Shown: positions 1-8,882 of the stretch, in pieces
Layout: the number at the start of each line of letters is the position of its first letter
Numbering within the stretch: the stretch's first letter is position 1
Assembly: GCA_017434045.1 (NCBI GenBank)
Contig: JAFRGA010000007.1
Coordinates: forward strand, 1 to 61,239
Length of the DNA stretch: 61,239 nucleotides
Direction: 5' to 3'
Source: Eggerthellaceae bacterium
GTDB taxonomy: Bacteria > Actinomycetota > Coriobacteriia > Coriobacteriales > Eggerthellaceae
The notes under the pieces: model-generated
Database searches by the model: none
What the model was told of the DNA's origin: nothing
What the model saw: only the letters and a program-made list of their open reading frames with translations
Translations under genes and position numbers: made by a program

Positions 1-308
1 GCGAACGTGTGGCGCAGGTCGTGGAAGGTCATCTCGAAGCCGTTCATCTTGCAGAACGCGTGGAAGTCGCGCGTGAGCTGCGTGGGGTGGTAGGGGCGGC
101 TTTGCGGGTCGGGCGTGCCCAGCACGTAGGGGTCGCCGAACGGGACCCCGAGTTCGTCGCGCGCTCTCTCCGCCTTCTTCCTCGTCCTCGCCTCCACGGT
201 GTGGTAGGTCGAGACCAGCTCCCCGGAGAGCGGGTCCCTGTGGCTCAGGGTCACGTCCCACTTGTCCATTCCGCGGCTCCGCCGCAGGCCCCTGCTCGTG
301 TAGCGCAT
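1..308 (-). pseudogene. Internally deleted tyrosine recombinase/phage integrase, runs off the left edge
   Basis: Reading the minus strand from an ATG at 308, which is preceded by a good GGAAGGAG ribosome site, gives a normal integrase N-terminus (MDKWDVTLSHRDPLSGEL) followed after only about 95 residues by the box II motif HDLRHTFA. In intact tyrosine integrases that motif lies near residue 300, so roughly 200 codons of core-binding and early catalytic domain appear to be missing. The reading frame stays open to the window edge, where the rest of the catalytic domain, including the active-site tyrosine, would lie. Best read as a remnant of an integrated element. Confidence 0.72.
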
Positions 309-456
309 GCAAAGCTCCTTCCAACTCGTTTTCCACATCGATGCGAGTCGATTTGGTGCTGCTCCTGACTTCCGAGTTCGAATTCCTTTTCTGGTGCTAA
401 TGTCTAAAGACGGGTATCATGGCACGCAAAGTTCGCTTTGACCAAGGAGGCATCAG

Positions 457-618
457 ATGGAGAACAGGCTTGTCAATCTCAAGCTCGAGGACCTCGATAT
501 GATCAGCGGCGGTAATTGGGACAACCGGACGCTCGATGTCAACGAGCGCACACGGCTTATGGGATATGCGGACTACGCGCTCATTTACTACAACGCAGAT
601 AACGAAGAGCTGTTTTAG
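457..618 (+). CDS. Double-glycine leader microprotein, open frame interrupted by amber codon
   Basis: A 53-aa product starts at an ATG with an AAGGAGG site seven bases upstream. Its N-terminus (KLEDLDMISGGN) matches the double-glycine leader style of bacteriocin or Nif11-like precursor peptides. A TAG at 616-618 ends it after NEELF, but the same frame then stays open for another 33 codons (EYYDKYHAYRAELEEKYGP and on) to a second TAG at 718-720. The continuation is charged and helix-like rather than random. It is either an amber-disrupted gene of about 86 aa or a short peptide with a decayed tail. No maturase or peptidase-ABC exporter is adjacent. Confidence 0.55.
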   Translation: MENRLVNLKLEDLDMISGGNWDNRTLDVNERTRLMGYADYALIYYNADNEELF

Positions 619-825
619 GAGTATTACGACAAATATCACGCCTACCGCGCGGAGCTCGAGGAGAAGTACGGCCCTAGCGGGTGGGATTTCGAGAGCTTCA
701 ACACCAAGTACAAAAGGTAGGGGCCAAAGCTCTGCATCTTGGGGTTTTGTCAGCTTAGCGAACCGATCCTCCGGATCGTGTCCCGTATCGTCGCCCCAGG
801 AGGAGCGTTCAACCCAGAATCTGCG

Positions 826-1149
826 CTAAGAGCGAGCAGCGATGGCGAACAGGTTGAAATAGCGCACGATGTTGTCGGCATCTTCCTCGAACGTGTCGTC
901 GAAGAACAGCCGAAGAAACTCCTCCCGGGCCCGCAGCACCTCCTTCACGCGCGGCGACTTCTGAGCCACGAGCACCTCCACGGTTGCGTCGAGTAGGTCG
1001 ACGGCGCGGTCTATCGCGCCTTGCGCTCGCTTGTCCTTCCCCGCGCGGGTGGCGTTCACAGCTCTGCCCACTTCGGCGCCGATGTTGCCCATCTGCTCGA
1101 AAATTGAAAGCTGCGCCCACCGCTCGCGGTCGATTTCGTAGTTAGCCAT
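826..1149 (-). CDS. Conserved hypothetical helical protein
   Basis: A 107-aa soluble, almost entirely alpha-helical protein with no signal peptide or membrane segment. The sequence (ERWAQLSIFEQMGNIGAEVG, then REEFLRLFFDDTFEEDADNI) resembles a conserved family of unknown function seen in gut anaerobes. Its ATG lies eight bases inside the end of the upstream DUF5674 gene, so the two are translationally coupled. No catalytic residues are evident. Function unknown. Confidence 0.75.
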   Translation of the reverse strand: MANYEIDRERWAQLSIFEQMGNIGAEVGRAVNATRAGKDKRAQGAIDRAVDLLDATVEVLVAQKSPRVKEVLRAREEFLRLFFDDTFEEDADNIVRYFNLFAIAARS

Positions 1150-1483
1150 GTACTATCTCCCTCACGATTTCGACTATCAGAGCCTTGGTAGACGCATCTT
1201 CAACCGAACGCGATCTATTATTCTGCGCCGGGCGGATGTTGATCATCGAATCGAACTCGACGAAGTCTTCGTCGCCGAATGAGTCGGGGTATAGGTTTAT
1301 GCCCCAAAGGTCACTTTGTCTCGAGCCCGTCTCGAGCAGCCACTGCTCCTCGTCGACATGCAACCCGGCGTCGACGACCATTGTGCGTTTCTCGACGTCG
1401 ACAACAGCCTTCACAAGCTCGCCGTACATGTTTTCGGCCATTTCCTCGAGCTCGTCTATGCTGATATCATCTACCTGCTTCAT
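1142..1483 (-). CDS. DUF5674 family protein
   Basis: A 113-aa protein matching DUF5674: conserved LVKAVVDVEKRTMVVDAGLH, a DEEQWLLETGSRQSDLWGIN block and a C-terminal FDSMINIRPAQNNRSRSVED block. The ATG at 1483 is chosen because homology starts there and GGAAGGAAAG precedes it; a longer open frame exists upstream but is low-complexity shadow. It overlaps the downstream 107-aa gene by eight bases. The family has no known function. Confidence 0.82.
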   Translation of the reverse strand: MKQVDDISIDELEEMAENMYGELVKAVVDVEKRTMVVDAGLHVDEEQWLLETGSRQSDLWGINLYPDSFGDEDFVEFDSMINIRPAQNNRSRSVEDASTKALIVEIVREIVHG

Positions 1484-1796
1484 CGGCTTTCCTTCCTTAG
1501 GGAACCAAAAACCATTATAGACCGCCCTGCTTCGAGCCTCACTGGCAAGTAAAGCACTCACGTCAGCGTACCAGGCGACCTGCTCAACTCCTCCATTAGC
1601 TGACGCTCGCTTGTGAAAGCCCATGCGCGCGCAAGCCGCCCTGCACCTTCGGCAACGAGAACGCCATGATCGCGTCGGGCAGAGGGCTCTACGCCACGGG
1701 ACGGAAACGTCGGATCGGAGCCCATCGCATGGGGCCAGCCCTGCCCGCACTGGCGCTGTTCCAGAGGCGCGTTTTCGAAGCTCGCTGCCTTATCAG

Positions 1797-2186
1797 TCAG
1801 GATTCCTTGTGCGCGTGCCAGTCCTCGAGCACCCAGCCGCGGTCGCGGATCCAGCCCGCCACGTCGGGATTCACCTCGGCGAGCGCCGAGAAGTCGACCT
1901 CGGGCCACCGCTGGGCGCGGCCGATCATCTTGGTGCCGAACGCCGCGGCGTAGATGAACCGCGGGTCGTAGGGGTCCGAGAAGCCGAAGCGGTCGAGCTC
2001 GGCCTGCGTCGCCTCGCTCCAGGCGTGCTCCGCGTTAGTCGAGCCCGTCGCCACGGATCTCGCCGGTCATGAACGCAGCCGGCACGCCGGACTCGTCGAT
2101 GTTGTCGCGCACGTCCCCGTTGTAGTTTCTGCAATAGTAGGAGTTGCATCCTACGATGATGGTCGTGTAGTCGGGGTGCCACCAGC
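1797..2186 (-). pseudogene. Frameshifted remnant of an unidentified protein
   Basis: Minus-strand frames join into one protein-like sequence broken by a frameshift near 2040-2050. The upstream part reads WWHPDYTTIIVGCNSYYCRN and GVPAAFMTGEIRGDG, then meets a stop. The downstream part continues in another frame as AEHAWSEATQAELDRFGFSD and ends with VNPDVAGWIRDRGWVLEDWH. A TGA lies just before the first segment, so the N-terminus is also lost. I do not recognise the family. The stretch between 1484 and 1796 contains no gene I can support. Confidence 0.5.
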
Positions 2187-2243
2187 CTCAATCTGTCCCG
2201 AATTGAAGGGAGGCGCAACACCTGCGTCCGCTTTTTGTTGGAC

Positions 2244-2264
2244 TAACCGCAACCGTTGCGGTTA
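2244..2264. promoter_or_regulatory. Perfect 21-bp palindrome upstream of the surface protein
   Basis: TAACCGCAAC and GTTGCGGTTA flank one central C. It sits about 150 bp before the surface protein start, so it may be an operator or the terminator of whatever was upstream. There is no T tract, which favours an operator. Confidence 0.4.
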
Positions 2265-2415
2265 CCCCCAGTGTTCGACTTACGATTGCAATCGAGCGAA
2301 AAATGAAAAAGCATGCGGGATGGTCGGAATTGCCTGTAGAATGGTTTGTATAAGGGAACAGGGGTGCAAGGTGCGCTCTCCCAGGTTGGTCCAGGGCGGA
2401 TCGGAGGCGAGGTCC

Positions 2416-4365
2416 ATGGCAGGCAGGGACGGCAGGATCGCGGGCAGGTTGGCAGCACTAGTCGTGAGCATCGCGCTAGCGATCGGTTTAGCGCCTGGCG
2501 TTGCTCAAGCGGATAGTGGTCTCCAAGCGGGCGGCGCTGCCCAAGCGAACAGTGAAACATACGAAATCACCGGCAACCAAACCAATCCCATCTACGTCCC
2601 CTACTCCGATAAAACAGGTGGGCTATACAACAACGTGAAGGTCGTGGGGGACATTGCCGTGTCCGGTGACGACACAATGTATGCCCTTCATGCAAACGCC
2701 GTAGATTACTCTGATAACAGCGTGAAGGTCGAGGTTACGGGCTCTGTTAGCCGGGATAGCAAGGGTCAGGGTTTTTGGTATGCGGTGGGCGCTGATTCAA
2801 CACACGACAATGAAGCCGAAGTGCTTATCAGGGGTGGCGTGACGGCAACGAGCAGATCTAATGAGGCAAAGGTTGAAGGCGTTCACGTTCAGTCGGGATC
2901 GGATGACAATCCTGGCAAGGCGAACGTCACCGTGAACGGGAAGGTTGACGTATCGGCCGTAAACGACTCCGCGGCTAGCGAGGCTTCTGCATGTGGCGTG
3001 AATGTGGACAACCCGTGCGGGCAGGCAAACGTCGCCGTGGGCAATGTGGCGGTGAATAACGAAACCGATGGCGAGGCCATCGGCGTTAGAGCCAATACTA
3101 ATACCGATAAGAATACTACGGTTCTCGTCGACGGGACCGTGAGCGTGAAGACCGCGTCACCTGGCAAATCGGCGGGCATCATGCAAAATGGCAATGGAAA
3201 CCTGGACGTCACGGTTTGGAAAGTCGTCGTGGGGCAGGGTGGATGCATCGCGACGACGTCGCAAAGCGGATCCGACTTAGTGGAGGACAAGGACCTCGAA
3301 TCGAGGATCAACTACATCGTCAAGCTCGAGCAACCTTCGCAGGGCAACATCCTGTCGCTTTCTGGCACAACGAAGAAGAGCATAGAGGTAGGCGATAAGA
3401 CCTACAGTTACGACGTCGCAAAGTGGGGGAACGGGACCGACAACAAAGTCTACCTGCAGACTGCGAAGGGCTGGGCTATAACAGGCGGCTTCAGCGATGA
3501 GGAGAAGACGGTCCCTCTTAAACATGATGATGGCGGCTGGTATGCCGTTGTTCCCAACGGCGGCGGCATGTGCCTGTCGGCCCAGGTGGTAAAGCAGCAG
3601 TTCGACGTGGTGTTCAAGAACGGCGACGAGGTGTTGCAGAGCAGCAAGGTCGCCTATGGCGAGATGCCGACCTATACAGGCGCGACGCCGACGAAGGCCG
3701 CCGACGTGCAGTACACGTACGAGTTCGCCGGCTGGGAGCCCGAGTTAACCAAGGTGACCGGGGACGTAACCTATAAGGCAACTTACAAATCCACACCGGT
3801 TCTGGCGAGGAGGGGCACGCTCACCTTCGACCTGGCGGGCGGCACGCTCGACGGCAAGACCGGCACGATCACCATGGAAGCCAACGTGGGGGACACCGTC
3901 AAGCTGCCCAAGGCGCCGACGAAGAAGGGCTACGCCTTCAAGTGCTGGAAGGGATCGGAGTACGAGGCGGGTGCCGAGTACAAGGTGGAGGGCGACCACG
4001 CCTTCACCGCCGAGTGGATTGCCGTCCACACGGTGACCTTCGACGCGAACGGCCACGGCAAGGCGCCCGACGCGCAGACCGTCGAGCATGGCGAGAAGGC
4101 GAAGAAACCCGCCAACCCCACGGCCTCCGGCTACACTTTCGGCGGCTGGTACACCGACAAGGCGTGCAAGGAGGCCTACGACTTCTCGGCGCCCGTGACC
4201 AAGGACGTCACGCTCTACGCCAAGTGGACGAAGAAGTCCTCCTCGGGTTCGGGCACCTCGCCCAAGACGGGCGACCCGCTGGCAGGCGCATTCGCGGTCG
4301 CGCTCGCGCTGGTGGCTGTTTCTGCTCTGGCTCTCGCGGCGTCGAGGCGCAGGAGGCGCGGGTAG
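2416..4365 (+). CDS. Secreted wall-anchored surface protein with InlB-type repeats and SPKTGD sorting signal
   Basis: A 649-aa protein. It begins with a signal peptide (residues 1-34: basic start, hydrophobic core, APGVAQADS cleavage region). Residues about 45-330 form a repetitive Asn/Val/Asp-rich beta-structured stretch with recurring V-x-V-x-G strands. Three Listeria-Bacteroides/InlB B-type repeats follow (about 395-460, 465-530 and 535-610), the last ending FGGWYTDKACK and YAKWTKK. The C-terminus is a sortase-type signal: SPKTGD, a hydrophobic helix and SRRRRRG. The ATG at 2416 is chosen because the signal peptide begins there and GGAGGCGAGG precedes it; the frame is open further upstream. 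Probable adhesin or matrix protein; the ligand cannot be read. Confidence 0.85.
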   Translation: MAGRDGRIAGRLAALVVSIALAIGLAPGVAQADSGLQAGGAAQANSETYEITGNQTNPIYVPYSDKTGGLYNNVKVVGDIAVSGDDTMYALHANAVDYSDNSVKVEVTGSVSRDSKGQGFWYAVGADSTHDNEAEVLIRGGVTATSRSNEAKVEGVHVQSGSDDNPGKANVTVNGKVDVSAVNDSAASEASACGVNVDNPCGQANVAVGNVAVNNETDGEAIGVRANTNTDKNTTVLVDGTVSVKTASPGKSAGIMQNGNGNLDVTVWKVVVGQGGCIATTSQSGSDLVEDKDLESRINYIVKLEQPSQGNILSLSGTTKKSIEVGDKTYSYDVAKWGNGTDNKVYLQTAKGWAITGGFSDEEKTVPLKHDDGGWYAVVPNGGGMCLSAQVVKQQFDVVFKNGDEVLQSSKVAYGEMPTYTGATPTKAADVQYTYEFAGWEPELTKVTGDVTYKATYKSTPVLARRGTLTFDLAGGTLDGKTGTITMEANVGDTVKLPKAPTKKGYAFKCWKGSEYEAGAEYKVEGDHAFTAEWIAVHTVTFDANGHGKAPDAQTVEHGEKAKKPANPTASGYTFGGWYTDKACKEAYDFSAPVTKDVTLYAKWTKKSSSGSGTSPKTGDPLAGAFAVALALVAVSALALAASRRRRRG

Positions 4366-4686
4366 CGTGGCCAAGGGCTGCAGCTACGAGAGCGAGGTCG
4401 TAACCGTAAAGGACACCGCTGCTGCCATAATGGCGAAGTGGGGGAGAGTGCGGCTACCCTCCCTGTGGTTACAGCTCTGCGCTTGTGGCCTTTTTGTTGG
4501 CCAAATGTGGGTCACGTGCGGCTGATCCACAAATCTGGGTTGGCGGAAATAATGTGTGTCCGATTAGCCCATGACGCCGCAGGTCAAGCGGGTAAAAGAC
4601 GCCCATTAAATTGGATGGCACCATCTGCGAAGGTCAGGGATGCGGCGCAAGTGATCTGACGGTCTTGCGCTTTTGCGCCCCTAAGC
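4366..4686. other. Intergenic stretch with no recognised feature
   Basis: About 320 bases between the surface protein and the convergent aldo/keto reductase. I see no convincing gene, RNA or strong terminator hairpin. Confidence 0.4.
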
Positions 4687-5874
4687 TTACCAATGCGAAA
4701 GAATAGGGTTCGCCAGCTTCAAAGCCGTGTTCACGCCAGGCGGTTGGAGACGGTGCGCCACATCGGCCATGCGCTCGGGCACGTTGATGTGTTGCGGGCA
4801 CTTCTTCACGCATGCGCCGCAATTGACACAGCTCGTAGCCAGGCGCGGCGCGCCGCTTGTCACGCCCACGCTCATCATGTAATGGAAAAAACCGGTGCGC
4901 CAACCCAACGAGAAACTCTCGTTGTACGCCGCGAAGAGCGACGGGATGCTTATGCCTTTCGAACACGGCATGCAGTAGTTGCAACCCGTGCACGGCACCT
5001 TGAAGCTCTCCTCGAAAGCCGCCTTGGCCTCGCGGATGGCCACGCGTTCGCTTTCGGTCATCGAGCCAGGCGCCGTGGATGCAGCGGTGTCGATGTTCTC
5101 GTGCAGCATCTCGGTAGAGTTCATACCCGAGAGCACGACCGTCACCTGCGGCTGGTCGAACAGCCACCGCAAGCCCCACGAGGCTGGGCTTCGTCCGGGT
5201 ACGGCGCTCTCGAACGCATGCACGGTACCCTCGGGAAGTCCCGCAGCCAACCGCCCGCCCAGAAGCGGCTCCATCACGACAACGGGGATACCGCGGCTCG
5301 CGGCGAGTTCGCTCCCTTCGCGACCTGCCTGGTAGTGTTCGTTCACGTAGTTGTACTGGATCTGCACGAGATCCCAATCGTAGGCGTCGAGCAGCTCTCG
5401 GAACTCCGCCATACCACCGTGGAACGAAAATCCGATGCGACGGATCGCACCGCTTTCCTTCTTCTGCGCAATCCACTCATCTATTCCCAAGTCCACCAAG
5501 CGCTGCCACTGACTCGCCATCACGATGTTGTGTATGAGGTAATAGTCAAGGTAATCGGTACGCAGTCTTTCGAGAGAGGTGGTGAAGAGCCGTTCGACGT
5601 CGTCGATCGTGCGGCACTTGCCGTGCGGCAGCTTCGAGGCGATATAGACGTGCTGGCGCAGGTTGTTGCGCTCCACGATCTCGCCGAGCGCCTCCTCGCT
5701 TCCGCCGTACGAGTAGGCTGTGTCGAAATAGTTCACACCCCGCTCAAATGCCTCGAGCAGGATGAGCTCGGTGAGTTGCATATCGATACCGGTTCCCTTG
5801 CGGGGAAGGCGCATGCACCCCATCCCCAGCACAGAAAGCTCGTTGCCGGATCGCTTGTCCAACCGATACTCCAT
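4687..5874 (-). CDS. Aldo/keto reductase with C-terminal 4Fe-4S domain
   Basis: About 395 aa. The N-terminal two thirds is an aldo/keto reductase barrel: LGMGCMRLP, the catalytic Asp/Tyr segment NYFDTAYSYGGSE, a Lys in IASKLP, and YLIHNI in place of the canonical YLLH. The C-terminal part carries CTGCNYCMPC and, further on, CVNCGACVKKCP, typical of the ferredoxin-tailed AKR subfamily common in anaerobes. Likely a cytoplasmic NAD(P)H or ferredoxin-linked carbonyl reductase of unknown substrate. The start at MEYRLDK fits family alignments and has a G-rich site; in-frame ATGs at 5886 and 5922 are alternatives. Monocistronic. Confidence 0.85.
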   Translation of the reverse strand: MEYRLDKRSGNELSVLGMGCMRLPRKGTGIDMQLTELILLEAFERGVNYFDTAYSYGGSEEALGEIVERNNLRQHVYIASKLPHGKCRTIDDVERLFTTSLERLRTDYLDYYLIHNIVMASQWQRLVDLGIDEWIAQKKESGAIRRIGFSFHGGMAEFRELLDAYDWDLVQIQYNYVNEHYQAGREGSELAASRGIPVVVMEPLLGGRLAAGLPEGTVHAFESAVPGRSPASWGLRWLFDQPQVTVVLSGMNSTEMLHENIDTAASTAPGSMTESERVAIREAKAAFEESFKVPCTGCNYCMPCSKGISIPSLFAAYNESFSLGWRTGFFHYMMSVGVTSGAPRLATSCVNCGACVKKCPQHINVPERMADVAHRLQPPGVNTALKLANPILSHW

Positions 5875-6196
5875 ATACGCCCCCATCGCATGCTCAAACG
5901 GTTTTATGTTCCTCTTGGTCATAATAAAGAAAGCCCGCACGTATCCGCGAAAAAACTGGATGAGAATGGGATTTCCATCTAACTCGGCGAAGTGACCGTA
6001 GAAACATGCCTCAGGTGCATGCGCGAATGCGTATGCGCAGGAGGCTGTAGGGGAAGTTTCGAGGCGTGTTCTTTGATGATGCATTCTGCCTTATTTGGTT
6101 CGTGCGCCGTATGGATGTCCCGCTTGGCATCGCTGCCATGCTTGCTAAACTTGTTTGCAACAGCGATGCGAACGCAAAACGACGATGGGAGCGGGC

Positions 6197-8191
6197 ATGA
6201 GGGACCAATACGACGTTATCGTTATCGGCGCAGGTGTCATTGGGGCTGCGACGGCACGCGAGCTTGCGCGTTTCGATTTGCGTGTGCTGGTGCTGGAGGC
6301 AGGTTTGGACCTGGCGTGCGGTGCGACGCGCGCCAATTCGGGCATTGTGCATGCGGGCTTCGACCCGCTTCCGGGCACGCTCAAGGCCAAGTACAATGTG
6401 GCGGGCTCGGCGCTCTTCGACCAGTGGCAACGCGAGCTTGGCTTTGCATTCTTCCGTAACGGCGCGCTCGTGCTTGCGTTCGACGAGAGTGACCGCGAAG
6501 TGCTCGAAGCGCTCCTGAAACGGGCGGAGGAAAACGGCGTTGCAGGCGCGTCGATCATCGAGGTCGACGAGCTTCGGGCCATGGAGCCCAACGTCTCGCC
6601 CGATGCGGTCGCTGCGCTCAGCGCGCCTTCGAGCGGCATCTGCGATCCGTATGGGCTGACCTATGGCGCGGCGGAGAACGCCGCTGCCAACGGCGTCGAG
6701 TTCATGTTCGATGCGCGCGTGGTCGGCATATCCCGCGAGGACGGCATCTTTTCCGTGGAGGTCCAGAGTGGGCGCAGCTTCGCTGCCCGTTCAATCGTCA
6801 ATTGCGCGGGAATCCACTCCGACGAGATAAACAACCTGGTGAGCGAACGTAAGATTGAGATTGAGCCGGTGAAGGGCGAGTATCTGCTCTACCACAACGC
6901 GCTTGCCGGGACGTTCCGGCGCACCATGTTCCAAACGCCTGCTGCCAGGGGAAAGGGCGTTCTCGTGGCGCCGGTTGCGTTCGGCAACATCTTCATCGGA
7001 CCCGATGCGGTGCAGGCAGACGGCAAGGATGACCTTGCTACCACTGAGGAGGGCCTTTCCGAGGTGCTGGAGCATGCGCGGCGCACCTGGCCAGCGGCCT
7101 CGACCGACCAGGTAATCGCCACCTACGCGGGCCTGCGGGCGCGCGATGCGAGCGGGGTGGGGGATTTCATCGTAGGCGAGGCGCCCGATGTGCAGGGGTT
7201 CTTCAATGCGGCATGCATCGATTCGCCGGGACTTGCGAGTGCGCCGGCCATTGCAGTTGATTTGGCGCGCATGGTGGCCGAGCGCCTCGGCGCGGGCGAG
7301 AACGCGGATTTCGATCCGGTGCGCGTGCCCGCCCCGCTGCTCGTGATGATGGATGAAGAAAGCAGAGAGCGGCTTATAGCGGAAAACCCCCTGTATGGTG
7401 AGCCTGTTTGCAAATGCTGTCATGTAAGCGAAGGCGAGCTTGTAGATGCGCTGCATCGCGCCCTTCCTGTCAAGTCGCTCGATGCCCTGAAATGGCGCAC
7501 AGGCGCAACCATGGGTCCCTGCCATGGCGGGCGCTGCACAGCCCGCATCATGCAGATCGTGCTGCGGGAGCTCGGAATTGAGGCGGACGGCATCCAGAAA
7601 CGCCGGCAGGGTTCGAACCTGGTTGTTGAGGAGTGTGCAGGGGCTCTCGCGCCGATCGGGCAACTTGCGGTCGGGGAGGGCGCCTCTGGCGAAGTGGCGG
7701 AGCGCTACGCCGATCTCGCCCGCAAGCTGCGCTCTGATCTTGACGCGCATGACCTTCACGAAATCGGCTCGGGGGCGCTCGGTATCGCGGGCACAAGGCC
7801 AGCAGGGGTGTTTTCCGCCCTTCAGGCTCTGGAGCTGCTCTGCGTCACTGGGCGTTTGCCAGGACGGAAAGCCGTCGTCTGGGGGACGCATGATCTTGCC
7901 CTGCGCTCTGCGTTGGCCCTTGCCGACGCCGGCGTCGTCATCGAGCGCGTTCTCGAAACCGGCGAAGCGCCCGAGGGCGCGCCTGAGCTCGTAGATGAGC
8001 TTGCCATCCGTGACATCCCCGTGCAGTGCAACGCGCGTGTAGCGCGTGTTTCAGGGGCGGATCGGCTCGAATCGGCGACGATAGCACAGGGCGATGCTCG
8101 TGAAACTTTGGAGTGCGACCTGCTCATCGTGTCTCCATGCGTCGTTTCCGAAAGAGTTGGCATTAGCCCAATGATAAAACTCCTCAATTGA
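6197..8191 (+). CDS. GlpA-like FAD oxidoreductase with BFD [2Fe-2S] domain and an extra C-terminal nucleotide-binding half
   Basis: 664 aa. Residues 1-370 form a DAO-type FAD domain (GAGVIGAATARELARF; TRANSGIVHAGFDPLPGTL) like anaerobic glycerol-3-phosphate dehydrogenase GlpA and L-2-hydroxyglutarate oxidases. Residues about 400-460 are a BFD-type [2Fe-2S] domain (VCKCCHVSEGE then MGPCHGGRC). Beyond 500 comes a further segment (GIAGTRPAGVFSALQALELL; GRKAVVWGTHDLALRSALAL) resembling the second half of the HcnB-type FAD/NAD partner that is usually a separate gene. The FAD glycine motif of that partner is missing, so the fusion is partial. The ATG at 6197 has GGGAGC upstream. Probably a cytoplasmic polyol-phosphate or hydroxyacid dehydrogenase. 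Confidence 0.8.
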   Translation: MRDQYDVIVIGAGVIGAATARELARFDLRVLVLEAGLDLACGATRANSGIVHAGFDPLPGTLKAKYNVAGSALFDQWQRELGFAFFRNGALVLAFDESDREVLEALLKRAEENGVAGASIIEVDELRAMEPNVSPDAVAALSAPSSGICDPYGLTYGAAENAAANGVEFMFDARVVGISREDGIFSVEVQSGRSFAARSIVNCAGIHSDEINNLVSERKIEIEPVKGEYLLYHNALAGTFRRTMFQTPAARGKGVLVAPVAFGNIFIGPDAVQADGKDDLATTEEGLSEVLEHARRTWPAASTDQVIATYAGLRARDASGVGDFIVGEAPDVQGFFNAACIDSPGLASAPAIAVDLARMVAERLGAGENADFDPVRVPAPLLVMMDEESRERLIAENPLYGEPVCKCCHVSEGELVDALHRALPVKSLDALKWRTGATMGPCHGGRCTARIMQIVLRELGIEADGIQKRRQGSNLVVEECAGALAPIGQLAVGEGASGEVAERYADLARKLRSDLDAHDLHEIGSGALGIAGTRPAGVFSALQALELLCVTGRLPGRKAVVWGTHDLALRSALALADAGVVIERVLETGEAPEGAPELVDELAIRDIPVQCNARVARVSGADRLESATIAQGDARETLECDLLIVSPCVVSERVGISPMIKLLN

Positions 8192-8197
8192 ATTTGG

Positions 8198-8222
8198 AGA
8201 CGCAACATCGTTGCGTTTAGTC
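8198..8222. terminator. Possible weak terminator hairpin after the flavoprotein
   Basis: ACGCAAC and GTTGCGT flank a 3-base loop just downstream of the flavoprotein stop. The T tract is short, so confidence is low. From here to about 8400 nothing else is recognisable. Confidence 0.3.
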
Positions 8223-8399
8223 TCGCAGGAGGAAGGGGCGCAAGCCCTTTCGCTTTGGAGGTGCGGGCCTCGGCCCGCCCGATCAAAGCGAACGTCAAAT
8301 CCAATCGACGCGATGCGGCTTCGCCCTTCCCGTGTGCCGCGCCTCCGGCGCTCCCGACGACGCGGCATCCGCCACCCATCCCGACGTTCATGACGGCGG

Positions 8400-8882
8400 T
8401 CGGCGCCGACCGCTACCCTTGCAATCCAGCATGTGCCCCCTCCGGGCGGGAAGGAGGCGATCATGCCGGAGAACAAGGGGGAACACCTGACGATCGAGGA
8501 TAGGCAGGTCATCGAGGACGGCATCAGGGACGGCCTGGGCGTGCTCGCAGATGGCGCGGACGGTAGCCATGTTCTCCTTCAGCAGCGGTTCCCCTCCGTA
8601 CAGGTCGCAGCTGTCAATCTGGTAGCCCTTCTTCCGCAGCTTCATCAGCCCGCAGAAGGCGGCCTCCACCATTTAGGGGGACATCCCGCAGCTTCTTCAG
8701 CCCGCAGAAGGCAGCCACCACCATTTCGGGGGACATCCCGCAGCTCAGCCATTCCCTTCTCCGTGACAGCCGATGTGCCTCGAAGCAATAGGGGCAGCGG
8801 AAGTTGCAGTCATACGTGGGCATGAACGATGGTGAGATACCGGAGCGGCCGAAGGCCTGGCCGTAGACGTGGCAGAGGCGCA
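8400..8882 (-). pseudogene. Broken radical SAM/SPASM-type maturase fragment
   Basis: Minus-strand reading gives the radical SAM cluster motif FMPTYDCNFRCPYCFEAHRL (CxxxCxxC), then MSPEMVVAAFCGLKKLR. A 52-bp tandem duplication then shifts the frame. The correct continuation appears in another frame as AAFCGLMKLRKKGYQIDSCD followed by LYGGEPLLKEN, the GGEP motif of this family. After EHAQ the homology dissolves, so the SPASM half is gone. Upstream, the frame fuses into a macrodomain-like piece. The gene is certainly inactive as it stands. Confidence 0.7.
8636..8739. repeat. 52-bp tandem duplication inside the radical SAM remnant
   Basis: Units 8636-8687 and 8688-8739 are adjacent, differ at about four positions, and are 52 bp each. 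This is not a multiple of three, so the second copy shifts the reading frame of the radical SAM gene. Confidence 0.8.

Noticed and set aside
9..368. A + strand 119-codon frame at the left edge
   Set aside because: It is Arg/His/Val-rich shadow of the minus-strand integrase remnant, which has a ribosome site and recognisable motifs.
7605..7625. GGTTCGAACC-like string suggesting a tRNA T-arm
   Set aside because: It lies inside the GlpA-like coding sequence and no cloverleaf can be built around it.
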